A DNA stretch of 64,000 nt from Trileptium ribeirensis (Eukaryota > Nematoda > Enoplea > Enoplida > Thoracostomopsidae), in assembly GCA_030248225.1 (NCBI GenBank), contig JASANE010020372.1, positions 1 through 64,000 on the forward strand. The letters run 5' to 3'. Below are positions 23,357-33,253 of this stretch, one piece after another (positions within the stretch are counted from its first letter, which is position 1; every line of letters begins with the position of its first letter). The notes beneath the pieces were generated by a model that ran no database searches, had not been told where the DNA came from, and saw nothing but the letters and a program-made list of their open reading frames with translations. The translations under genes were made by a program, and so were the position numbers.

Positions 23357-24934
23357 TTAGTCCACTTGTAAGTCTGGATCGTCTGAGTCAGATTCCTCGT
23401 ACGGTGGTGTTCGGGGCATTCGTTTTCGCCAAGCTGCAGGGTGCAGCTCTTGGCTAGAAGGATACCTCGAGAATGAGGTAGGTGGTAGGGTTCCGCCTAA
23501 GGGGTGTTCGCCCATCGGAAATTGTTGTGGTATTGAGATTGGAGTGGTGACACCGGTGGACTGTGTGCGTGTAGTAGGAGCGAGTCTAGTAGAAGTTCCT
23601 GCCGTTTCGCTATCAGTTACAGCTGGTTCCTGGAAAGTTACACGCTTGGACCAACGTAGGGCGTCTCCTACTTCCTCGTCCGATACTGCGCCATATGGTC
23701 TAAAGACCCGGTCCCTAGCCTGGCGATGAAGGAGGTGTCTAGTCGGTGCTGTTACCTGGGCAGTGCTGAGTCGTATTATTCCTGAGGAGGTAGTAATGGG
23801 AGTAGTGGGATGTACTAGTTCGGTGATAGTTACTGTGGACGGTCCTGGTCGTTCAGTACTAGCAAACTGAATGGTTGAACCTTCTCGTGTCGATGGGACT
23901 TGTTTCCGTTGGGAGGCCCGTCCAACAAGGCCCTTTCCTCGGTCTTCTGGCGGTGCTCGTGTGCGAGGAGGAGTACTCAAGGTCACTGGACGACCAGTTC
24001 CTCTTCGAGGCGTTGGCGCTTCACTACTTGATCCTGCAAGTGTGAATTCGCTTAATGAGCCAGAGGTTCCTGGTTGTGTTCTAGAGTCACTGCTTGATGT
24101 TTCCTGTCCTGCCTGACCGAGCCGCTCGGCGGAATATGGTTCCTGCGATGTTTGGCTGGTCAGTTCGTCGTCTGCCTCAGCTGCTCTCACGTCCACGGTT
24201 GTACCTTCTCCAGACGTTTCCGACAAATAGCTGGACATAGGCGACCCTGGAGGTGGCTGAGTGACAGCCGCCTCACGAAAGACATAATGGTGGGGAGACA
24301 TAGGTCTGTCGGCCGCTGCTGGCGGAGCGCTATAGGGACGCATTGTTGTATAGTCCCCCACAGTTTGAGTTGCCATCTCCATTGGTATTCGTAGCCGTGA
24401 CGCCATAATATGTTCAGCTGGTCGCGATTGAAATAATGGATGGTCCTGAGCAGCGAGCATGATTGCGTAACGTAGATCTCCGGAGGTGTATGGTCCAGGT
24501 ACGACGATTCCCCCTGAAGCTCCTCGTGGTGTTGTAGACTGCGTAATGTCCGCTGGGTAGAAGTGTTGTCCTTCGAGTATTCCAACACCTACAGTCGGTA
24601 CGCCGAATGGGACTTCCTCACTGGTAGCCACTATTCTTTCCATCGTGGTTACCGGCAGAGTGTGTTGTCCGTACTCCACTTGCGTGTCTCGGCTACCAGG
24701 TTCTGGTATGTATGAAAAGGCCTCTCGGCTGGTAACCTGTTCCTGCGATATTGGTGACCAAGATGGTTCTATTTCTCTATCACGATCAGTCAGTGGAATC
24801 CGATTCCTGACCGTCCTTGGATTTTGCGGTTCGTAGTCGTCTGTCCGATACTCAATGTGTTCCACTGCCGCTTGCTCGGCCTCGATTTCTGCGTATGTCC
24901 GGCGGTAGAAGTTGGAATCATTGGGGTCACCCAT
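23357..24934 (-). CDS. Ser/Thr/Pro-rich 525-residue ORF of the retroelement, function unknown
   Basis: An intact ORF from an ATG at 24,934 to a TAA/TAG-class stop at 23,357. The product is hydrophilic and Ser/Thr/Pro/Gln-rich, with no signal peptide or membrane segment. The only more ordered stretch is around residues 115-190 (Gly/Pro then an aliphatic helix-like segment). The tail is acidic (S-D-S-D-D region, last 15 residues). It follows integrase by 134 bp and precedes the NADAR-SGNH pair by 145 bp. No family is recognised. Low complexity suggests an intrinsically disordered adaptor or nucleoprotein. That a 525-codon frame stays open in an otherwise broken element argues it is a genuine gene. 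Confidence 0.65.
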   Translation of the reverse strand: MGDPNDSNFYRRTYAEIEAEQAAVEHIEYRTDDYEPQNPRTVRNRIPLTDRDREIEPSWSPISQEQVTSREAFSYIPEPGSRDTQVEYGQHTLPVTTMERIVATSEEVPFGVPTVGVGILEGQHFYPADITQSTTPRGASGGIVVPGPYTSGDLRYAIMLAAQDHPLFQSRPAEHIMASRLRIPMEMATQTVGDYTTMRPYSAPPAAADRPMSPHHYVFREAAVTQPPPGSPMSSYLSETSGEGTTVDVRAAEADDELTSQTSQEPYSAERLGQAGQETSSSDSRTQPGTSGSLSEFTLAGSSSEAPTPRRGTGRPVTLSTPPRTRAPPEDRGKGLVGRASQRKQVPSTREGSTIQFASTERPGPSTVTITELVHPTTPITTSSGIIRLSTAQVTAPTRHLLHRQARDRVFRPYGAVSDEEVGDALRWSKRVTFQEPAVTDSETAGTSTRLAPTTRTQSTGVTTPISIPQQFPMGEHPLGGTLPPTSFSRYPSSQELHPAAWRKRMPRTPPYEESDSDDPDLQVD

Positions 24935-25068
24935 TTCTACACTTTCGGTGTCCGAACACTGATACTTATCACTGACTGCTGTTCTTACAGTGCGTACTGC
25001 TACCTCATCTACGGGTTCTATTTCGGTTACGAAATCCCTATCAGCAATACTTCTTTGGGTTGGTTCGT

Positions 25069-25784
25069 TTAACCCCTTTCTAGAACGGAAGCGTGTACTT
25101 GGCCTAACCAGTCTCCTACGTTGGGTACCGGATCTAGTGCTCTAAAACACGGCTTAGTTCTATTAAGGTGTACCACATGCGCCATAACTTCTGGATTAGA
25201 ATGCATTCTTACTCGCATGCATGGCGGGGTGATCCCTAGTATTTCGTATGGTCCGCACCACCGAGGCGTGAGTTTCCTAGATGTTCCTGGCGTAGTATCA
25301 TGCCTATAAACCCAGACTAATTCGCCTGTTTGATAGCGTGGTTCGCGAGTTCGCCTATTGTACCTTAGCCGATTTACTTCCTGGGCTGCTCTCATTGATT
25401 GGTATGCGCGTTCCCTAATAGAAGCCATCCAGCGCTGCGCGTTAGCCCTATAGGAGTGAGCTCCAGTGTATCCTGTGGCTGCACTATGCGTGTCGTATTC
25501 TCCGAGTAACCTGGGATAAAATCCATGCATTAGCAAAAAGCGGTGGGTACTTTGTTGCTGTGTGTACCGAAGAATTGTAGGCCATTATACAAAATGGTAA
25601 TGATACTTCCCAGGAGTGATGATCATCTTGCGGTACACTTACTCTTAATAGATATAATAATGTTCTATTGAATCTTTAGATCTCACCATTTGCCTGAGGG
25701 TGATATGCTAGACTCATGTGCCGAAATATCTGCATTTCTTGGCACAGGTTTTCAAACATATGTGCGGTGAAAGCACCTCTTCTA
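25069..25784 (-). pseudogene. Integrase, C-terminal half (second Asp, catalytic Glu position, GPY domain)
   Basis: Continues the integrase after a one-base frameshift near 25,785. The segment up to about 25,690 holds the SDR motif with the second catalytic Asp and the HPQANGE stretch. The codon where the third acidic residue of the D,D-35-E triad is expected (before RFNRTL, about 25,673) is TAA. The 155-codon open frame from 25,536 to 25,069 carries the C-terminal domain with a GPY-type motif (TPRWCGPYEI), typical of Ty3/Gypsy integrases. The product inserts element cDNA into the host genome; this copy cannot make an active enzyme without correction. Confidence 0.85.
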
Positions 25785-27227
25785 TCAGAATATGGGAGCT
25801 CCGTACTTATTGACTACCTCATACAAAAAGACATGAGCGGCGTAGTGGGCATCCTGGTGCCTTATTGCCACTGCTACTGCAAATTTGGTGAACTGCTCTA
25901 TGAATGCAATAACATAGCGGTTGCTTGCTTGCGACTTAACCTGAATGTCGAGTATGTCTACGAATACACGATACATTGGTTGATTTGTCAACGGAACCCT
26001 GCCCAATCCGGTGGTTATCCGAGAGATCGGGTCCTTCGCGGATTGGCACAGAGTGCATCGCCTGATCCATTGTTGTGCGTGTTCTGACATACCCTTCCAA
26101 TAGTTAAATTGTTTCAATTTTGCTATTAACCGATCGCGGCCAGGGTGTCCTCCATATAAAGTATTATGTTCATGTTTGAGTATTTGTTGTACGAGCGTAA
26201 TAGGGACGCACAGTTTATAATTTATGTCCCCGGGTTGTAACGGCTGCATGTATAATATTTTAGTGTCCTGAACTAGTTCGAAATAATGAGCTCGCATTTC
26301 TATTCTCAAGGCACCTACTTCGGCTTTAGGCCGTGTTTTATTGTATAGATACCACCATATTGGACCCAATTCTGGGTCATTCCTTCGGATGTACGGCATG
26401 AGCCGTACTAAATTAAAATCTGGGAGGTCTGAAAAGAATGGTAAATATATGCTTTCGTGGGTGTCTTGTGCGTCCTCGATCTTGACTGTTGGTAATATTT
26501 CAGTTTCGTAATGCATCATTAATTTCACGAGCCTATCAAATTCCTGTTCTGTTGGTAGTGTGGTAGCTCTTAGTCCTACGGTTTCTAACTCGGGTCGATG
26601 TGGCCTTTTAGATCCTCGAGCCTGAGCTCCGACTCCAGAATCTGAGATAGTTGTAGTGTGAACCGACATTACTGGTGTTTCCCCCGGATCCATCCGGATT
26701 GGAATTGCGCTTAGCGTGGCTGCCTGTTGAGTTAGCGTTGCTGGGGGTACTGTAGTTATTTGCGTGTCGGGGACTAGGTGCGATGGGATTGCTTCAGGGT
26801 TTGGCTGGCCTGGGGGAGCTACTGGGCTTCCCGTTATAGGGTTTGGCGCGCCCGTTGCGAGCGGTGCTACGGTACGTACGGGATACGGCGGGTGCGATTG
26901 GTCCCATGCTGCGCAGGTCGTTGGTGGGCGAGGTCCGGTGGGTCGTCCTCGACTCATCATTAAAATTTCGTCGGTGTCTCCCTGTTCTTCACTTATCGAC
27001 GGGTCGTATCTAGGATCCCGTGACAAAGCATCAGCGTTGCCGTTTTCCTTACCTGGTCTATATAGTATTTCGAATCCCCCGAATTCAAGCAGTAGTTCAC
27101 TGCGCCACCGGGATAAGCGTGAGTTCCTGGGTGGCTTATCAAACAAAGCCTTAAGCAGCTTATGGTCAGTTTCTACGTGGAACTTGTGGCCTACGAGGTA
27201 ATAGTGTAAAAGTGTAGCGCTGCCCAT
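25785..27227 (-). pseudogene. RNase H C-terminus and integrase N-terminal half
   Basis: A 480-codon open frame. It begins within RNase H (TDHKLL with a catalytic Asp near residue 21, then NADALSRDP with the last conserved Asp near 64). After a Pro/Thr-rich linker of about 200 residues comes the integrase zinc-binding HHCC domain (about 345-395: H-x-H, GGHPG, then CTLC). The start of the catalytic core follows, with the first Asp in FVDILD (about 424). It ends at a frameshift. The upstream RNase H portion (27,228 to about 27,388) lies in other frames, so two indels flank it. The Pro/Thr linker between RNase H and integrase is unusually long for gypsy elements. Confidence 0.88.
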
Positions 27228-27300
27228 CTAATTGCGAGAGCTTCAGCTTCGATTGCGGGATAGCGGCGTTGATAGTCTAATGAAGGTTTACTTGCATAAG

Positions 27301-28520
27301 CTATGGGTTTGAGGCCTTGCCTAGTTTTCTGCGAGAGTACTGCGCCCATTGCGTATCCTGAAGCGTCCGTTTGTAAAATGAAGGGCGTGTGAAATCGGGA
27401 TGTATTAATACGGGTGCATCTAGTAGCGCTTGTTTTAATTTCTTGAAGGCGTCTTCACGCCTAGGTGTCCATTTGAATTCGGTATCCTTGCGTTTCCACT
27501 CATTGAGTGGTTCGCATATATCTGAGTAGTTTGGTATAAATTTGCGGTAGTACCCTACTAGTCCCAGGAAAGTTTGAAGCTGCTTCAGTGTTTCCAGACG
27601 TTTGAATTCCTCGATTTCTATTGCCTTTTCTGGGTCTGGTTTCACGCCTACTGTAGTAATTATGTGTCCTAAGTATGTTAAACTGCCCCAGCCGAAGTGG
27701 CATTTCGATGGTTTCAGTTTTAAATTGGCTCTGCGGAAACGGTCGAAAACTCTAATTAGATCAGTTAGATGATCCTCGAACGTTGGTGAAAACACTAGTA
27801 TGTCATCTATGTAGATTAAACATTTTTCCCACTCTAACCCTTTTAAAATCATGGACAAGCAACGTTGAAAAGCCCCCGGAGATGAATTTAATCCGAACGG
27901 TAGAACATTGTATTCGTACTGTCCATGAACTGTTACAAAGGATGTCTTATCTTTTGTTTCTGGGTCCAACTCTAGTTGCCAGAAGCCCTTATTTAGATCT
28001 AAACTAGACATTAGTTTGGTATTTCGGAGACATCCTAAAATATCATCTATTCTAGGTAATGGATATGCGTCCTGCTCTGCCACTGTGTTCACCTTCCGAA
28101 AGTCCGCACAGAGTCGGAGTGAGCCGTCACTCTTGGTCACATATACTATCGGTGATCCCCAAGGTGAACTTGATGGTGATATTAGTCCAGCATCTAGGAT
28201 ACTATTTAGTTCCTCCCTGAGCGGTTCACGCAAAGAATGTGTTAGTCGATACGGTGCTTGCTTAAGTGGCTTAGCATCTCCGGTCTCTATGCGGTGTCTA
28301 TGTTCGGTGTAGCGTCCTAAATCGAAATCGTGCGTGCTGAACACATCTGCGTTCTCAGCGATCGCGGTTTTCAACTGTTTCAAATCAAACGGGGACAATA
28401 AAGTCTTATCAAAATCTATTTTACTCAAGACCGTTTGAGCTCTTTCACGGCCAATCGACCTTTTTCCTGCTTCGATATGTTGAATAATTCTTTCGGGGTG
28501 TGTGATGATGTTATTTAATT
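27301..28520 (-). pseudogene. Reverse transcriptase (Ty3/Gypsy type)
   Basis: The annotated frame is open from about 28,520 without an ATG; a TTG lies at 28,428. Counting from that TTG, conserved RT blocks are in order: LREELNSIL and SPWGSPIVYV (about 70-97), LRLCADFRKVN (104-114), SSLDLNKGFWQ with a catalytic Asp (144), LPFGL (176-180), YIDD active site (206-209), LGHI and the connection FLGLVGYYRKFIPNY. A one-base frameshift near 27,388 moves the continuing RNase H start (QTDASG-type motif) out of frame. RT copies the element RNA to DNA. It is in a different frame from the protease just upstream. Confidence 0.92.
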
Positions 28521-28540
28521 GTTTAGCCGGTTTGTGTTCC

Positions 28541-29269
28541 TCATATCAAATCAGATTTTTGTTTGTATCCTTCAGGAACCTCCATGTGACCTATTGTTTG
28601 TCCGGCATAAATAGTGACCGGTGTGTTTCCGAAATTGATTACTGCGATTGGCATTGGTCTTTGGCTCCTTAGTACTGATGCGTGAGCCATCGCAATATCT
28701 ACCATTTCCGGTGCAGGCACGAATAATGCCGGTCCTACGCCTGTTTCGGCTATTTCGAGAATGGCATTAATAAATGTTTCAGTGTTTGGTTCTATAGTAG
28801 CGAGTTTCCTACACATTACTGCTATCAGTGGTGGATCGTAGCGTTCTAGGCCTGCAAAAGGTGTTTTAGCCTCTTCCTCATCTACTGCTATTTCTAAACA
28901 ACGTTCCTTAAAATTTATAATGCATTTTGGTAATTGAGACATAAAATTTGTTCCTATAATGCAGTGATAAGGTGCTGTTTTAGTGACAAAGAATTCTGCT
29001 TGTACCTTTATGGACCCGATCGACAAAGGTACACTTATGCTACCGTCTAATGCTAATTCTTGTTTGGCGGCGGATACTATCCTAGTGGAATCGTCAGGGC
29101 GCGGTTGGAGACCCAGTTTATTCACCAGGTACTGTGATACGATGGAAACGTCCGCGCCGGTATCTATTAGGGTAAGTACCGGTGTACGGTACACAAAGGC
29201 ATTGATTAACAAGGGTGCGTCCGTGTGATGTATTGTGTTGACCTGTCGGTGGTAGGCTACTGTGCGATG
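28541..29269 (-). CDS. Retropepsin-type aspartic protease
   Basis: The frame is open from the codon after the Env TGA (29,269) to a TGA at 28,541. The active-site motif LIDTGADVS (catalytic Asp 17 counted from the TTG at 29,212) is followed by the second hallmark IIGTNF about 70 residues later, as in one-domain retroviral proteases. Roughly 100 further residues form the linker found before gypsy RT, including an NTPVTIYAGQ segment. There is no ATG near the start, so it probably matures from a polyprotein. It is in the same frame as the Env tail upstream. Confidence 0.88.
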   Translation of the reverse strand, partial: HRTVAYHRQVNTIHHTDAPLLINAFVYRTPVLTLIDTGADVSIVSQYLVNKLGLQPRPDDSTRIVSAAKQELALDGSISVPLSIGSIKVQAEFFVTKTAPYHCIIGTNFMSQLPKCIINFKERCLEIAVDEEEAKTPFAGLERYDPPLIAVMCRKLATIEPNTETFINAILEIAETGVGPALFVPAPEMVDIAMAHASVLRSQRPMPIAVINFGNTPVTIYAGQTIGHMEVPEGYKQKSDLI

Positions 29270-31335
29270 TCACCTACGTTGGGACCTCTCAGATACGGCG
29301 AATAGTTCCGTGGGCTCTACCAGAACAACACTTTCGTCCTCGTTAGTAGCATTTATTCGAGCTGCGCGACGAGGACTCGTTGTACATAATTCGAGGTGTT
29401 CGGTGGAAGCAGCTGGGGCTGAAACAGTTCGTCGAGGCGCGTTCGTAGTGCCGTACTCATTGTCCGTTTTAACATGCAATTCGGGTCGCCTTAGTTCCTC
29501 CCGACCACATGGTCGTTGTTGCCACCAGTGCTGTAGGCGCCCTTTTATGCATTTAAGACAGAACCCAGCTTTCTTCCTAAAGTAATTCACGGCCCCTACT
29601 CCAGCTACTGCTAGCACGATGAGCATCAATAGGTAAGGAGCGACGCCGGTGGTAGTGATATATGGGAAGTCGATTACCCTTTTTAACTGCTCGTCTGCCA
29701 TTTGCTGTACTTGCAGATTCGTCGCTTTGGCATGTTCCAATGAGCTCCAAGCAATCGGTTTGAGCGGTATTTCCAGAAAGTCGTGGACAGTGATGTTGGG
29801 TCCAATGTGGACTGTGACTTCCTGCGCGCTAGCGTGCTAGCCAGCATAAGTCGCCCGACCACGAGCTGGGTATAGTTACTGTGCGACAGCCACAAAACCC
29901 CGTTGTCAGCAATGTCAATTGTCTCTCCTCGGGTAACGTGATCAAGATGTTTCTTCTTGGAGACGACGGCCTTGCGTTCAGCAATTCGGATTAAGACTCC
30001 TTGTGCTGTGGTGTAGACGTCGGTACGGTTAGCCATTGGCCCGACCAATGCACTGTTCCTACAAAGTTGACGAGCTTCATCCGGAGCGCCCTCGCCCATG
30101 ATGATCCAGTCTAAACAGCGCGATGTGTGGTCTGTTGCTAATGCGTGGATCTCGCAGAATGCAATGCCTGGTCGCGTGTTACATGTATGCAATTTAAGTA
30201 CTTCGTACCGTGCTCGTTCAACCCGCGTAGCGTAATCAGGCAATGGTAGTTTCATGTGGGCGCTGCGCTCTGGGATGTTCCAGCCAACGTTATATATTCT
30301 AAAGTAGGGTCGGACGTCGTGCGACGTAACTAAGGGAACTCGCAATATAAATGCAAATTTAAATGATCCTAGATCGATATGTACTGGATATATTTGCCCG
30401 AATTGGTAAGCCAGCGCAGGTTCGCGGATTAGAATAGTCTGCGCTATCTGCGAGTTCTTTTGGAATAAGTTCTTGAGTTTGGATGCGTCCACTACTTTCG
30501 GTGATAGTTGACCGCTCATCATGGCTTCCATGACGGCGTCAACCGAAGATCTAAGGCTGGTGCGAAACGTATGGTTAACTAGCTCGCGGTGAACCTCAGT
30601 AACGTAGCGTTGCTCTTGACGTCTTACCTGATCGATCATAGAGACTACCTCTTGCATCTCATCATGCAAAAAGGAGTAAAGTTCCTTATTCGCGTGCGTT
30701 AGTTTCATGATAGCTCGCGAATTACCATAGGCGACATTATAGGTATTTCTCATTTCCTTAGAGAGCGCGAGTACCCGCTTATTTAAATCCTTAAGATGTA
30801 CCGCATTAGTGAACGCTACACCTACACCTAGAAAACCTGTTACTACACCTGCGGCTCCTGCTAACGCTGCGAAAAAAAGTTTCCTTCGGACCTTTGGTTC
30901 CTCACAAAGATGGGCATTCGCCTCGCAATATTCACGCATTAGTGCCATGTAATAGCTAGTGTCTAGTACACCTTGATAGGTGCTCCTTAAATCTCTCTCT
31001 AATTCTTGGAGTTTTTGTTGCAAATCCGGCATGGTAGTACAATTTTGGTTGGGGCAGCAGTTCCCCAAGCATGGTTTACCCCTGGGAGTGTATACATACC
31101 ACGCCATACCCGTTGCCTCTCTACTAAGTTGTAATCCATCTAAGGATAGCCGTAATATTATTGGTAAGAAGATGGAGTGCGAAGCAGTAATCACCAAGCC
31201 TTGTGGTTCGATCAGCGTGCCGACCTGTTGATTTACTATAGCTCCTAAGCGTGCGGCTTGGTCCGAAAAAGGCGTAGCGATGGCATGAGTCTGCCCGAGC
31301 TGGTGAAGGAATAGCATAGCTATTAGTAATCCCAT
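29270..31335 (-). pseudogene. F-type envelope glycoprotein (Env), one frameshift
   Basis: The first ATG is at 31,335. It is followed by a hydrophobic signal peptide (MGLLIAMLFL...), a Cys-rich stretch, then a basic cleavage-like site VRRK (about residues 149-152). Directly behind it is an Ala/Gly/Val-rich fusion-peptide-like segment and a heptad-rich helix, the layout of baculovirus F and errantivirus envelopes. Several N-x-S/T sites are present. A frameshift near 29,835 separates the ectodomain (to 29,683) from the C-terminal part in another frame. That part carries the membrane anchor (about 29,640-29,580) and a tail of about 105 residues ending at TGA 29,270. It mediates membrane fusion in relatives; this copy is broken. 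It is unusual in lying upstream of protease and RT. Confidence 0.85.
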
Positions 31336-31493
31336 TATTTTAGTTCCTTTGTTTAGCAATCCGACCGCAGCTTGTACTCTCTGTCCTATACCGTTCGAAG
31401 AAGACCGTACCGACCCGGTCGGTGATGTCTGGTTACTTCTATCAACGGTAATGTCGTGTTAATGGCTGACGTTTTCATCGCTCACGGAGAAAC

Positions 31494-32866
31494 TTAACTC
31501 AGAGATGAGGTCATCGGAGTCGAGTTATGCAATCGCGGGCATATCGAATTCGTCCCAGCGTCACTGAGTGCTGCACTCAACTCACTTTCAAGTTCCTCTT
31601 CGTCAATGAATGTTATGCCAGCGTCATGGTCCGTGTTCGGGACTTGGTCCATATCGTCCATTGGGTCACTCTGCCAGATATTTTGAGCGGGCTTGCGTAA
31701 CCACAATAGTCTTAGGTACAATAGTTCTTCGCGCTTTGGCCTGCTACTTACTTCCCTGAAAAGCGCGTTAGCCATTCTAGCGTATACGATGTGTTGTATT
31801 GACAGCACCGGAGGTTTGGGTCCGGATTCATCGAATTCCGTAACTAGGTTATCCAACAAGTATGGCACACCTACTATGGTTTCTAAAAACTCCAAGTTGG
31901 CTTCCCTATACGCTATAAGTTCATAGGCTGTATGCAATCCCTGTGTGCGGCTTGGGCGAATGGATACTGTCCCATCTCTCCTAACTGTCCCATAATCTGC
32001 GGACAGGTTTCCGTATAATCCCATTCGCCGTGATAAATGGTAAACGCACACTCTTCTCTAGGCATGAAATTTATATTGTGTCTTTCCTCGCACATTATAC
32101 ATGTTTGGAGGTTGGGGATTTGAGAACGTAACACTTCCGTGATTGCCTGTGTAATGCTCATTGCGTTAATAACTCTGGCGACAATCTCCAAAAGTCCCTC
32201 CAGGTGTTTTAACATCCAACTGCTAACGCGCATCCCCGGCATAGTGTTTAGGAACGGAGATGCGAACCCTAACAGCCCTGACAAAACGGCAGCGTCCCGC
32301 CGTCGGTCGACTCGGGCCGTCCCAGCCTCTCGACGTCTGAGCAACTGGTGGGCATGGCATATCCGCTCCGACACAGCTAGGATCCTTCAATAAAATAGCG
32401 TTCTTATTGGTGCTCGTTCTTCTCCGTAGCGTAACTTGGGTAGTGCGACGGTGTAATGGTGAAATTTTCCGTGACATTCCGGTTTGACTGCGGGCACGAA
32501 TCTCGAATCCAACCCCAGCAATGTAATTCGCTCCTCGTCTGGTAATCCTTGCAAGATTGAAGGCTTTACTATTTCACTGGTGCTATCTAATGCGTGCAAT
32601 TTCCTCAATATGATATCTAATATCTGTTGCCTACATATTTGTACATCCTCTTGTTCCGACGTATACTTATGTTCTATCAAATGTGTGTCTGTGTGGTTAA
32701 TCGCAGGGCCCATACCGACCTGGCCAAGTGTCGGTACACTACCCAACGATGCGGGCGATTTCAATGCTCGTTCAATTACTTTCGTTAAGTCAACCGGCAA
32801 TGCGGTTGGGTTGATTGCACTTTCACAGGCTGTTTCTGTACTTAGCTGACATGTAACAGTCTCCAT
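31494..32866 (-). pseudogene. Unknown retroelement ORF Z (interrupted; possible zinc-binding segment)
   Basis: The first 159 codons run from ATG 32,866 to a TGA at 32,387. The same frame continues to 31,913. Homologous-looking sequence then goes on in a third frame to a stop at 31,494, so one stop and one frameshift interrupt a protein of roughly 450 residues. A CxxC followed by several His and Cys (CIMCEERH onward, near 32,090-31,930) could bind zinc. The C-terminus is very acidic (DEEELESELS). No family is recognised. The position between Gag and Env is atypical. Confidence 0.45.
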
Positions 32867-33253
32867 TTAGTTTTCCAGCTGCTGGGTTGCCATTATGTTT
32901 GCGCTCTCCATTCTGTCATTTACCATGGGTGTTATGATCACAACTTTCGAGCTTTTGCTAGTTACTATTGGTTCCTCCTTGGCTACATTATTCTCCTCTA
33001 GGTTACTAAGTTCCACTTTCTCATCACTAGGTTCCATAATTTCACAAATGTTAGCTCGATCATCATGATTCTCTATGCTTGTGATATTGTCGGCACTCGG
33101 CTCGGCATTGTCTCCGTGTAGCCCTAAACCCTTTTCTCTCACATGTTGCACAGTTTCTTCCCCCGGTTCAACACACGATTCAAACATACCGGCTCCGACC
33201 CGGTCGCAGTCGGCCGCACACATATTCACCTGCCGGTTGGAGTTACTATACAA
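32867..33253 (-). CDS. Unknown retroelement ORF Y (in frame with X and Z)
   Basis: 128 codons, in frame with ORF X upstream (separated by one TAG at 33,254) and with ORF Z downstream (separated by one TAA, then an immediate ATG). The product is acidic and hydrophilic (ENNVAKEEP region) without recognised motifs. It may be a segment of a longer X-Y-Z polypeptide interrupted by mutations, or read through. Confidence 0.35.
   Translation of the reverse strand: MYSNSNRQVNMCAADCDRVGAGMFESCVEPGEETVQHVREKGLGLHGDNAEPSADNITSIENHDDRANICEIMEPSDEKVELSNLEENNVAKEEPIVTSKSSKVVIITPMVNDRMESANIMATQQLEN

Noticed and set aside
20571..24394. Plus-strand ORFs opposite the accessory genes
   Set aside because: They are antisense shadows of the GC-richer NADAR and Ser/Thr/Pro-rich ORFs, with no motifs of their own.
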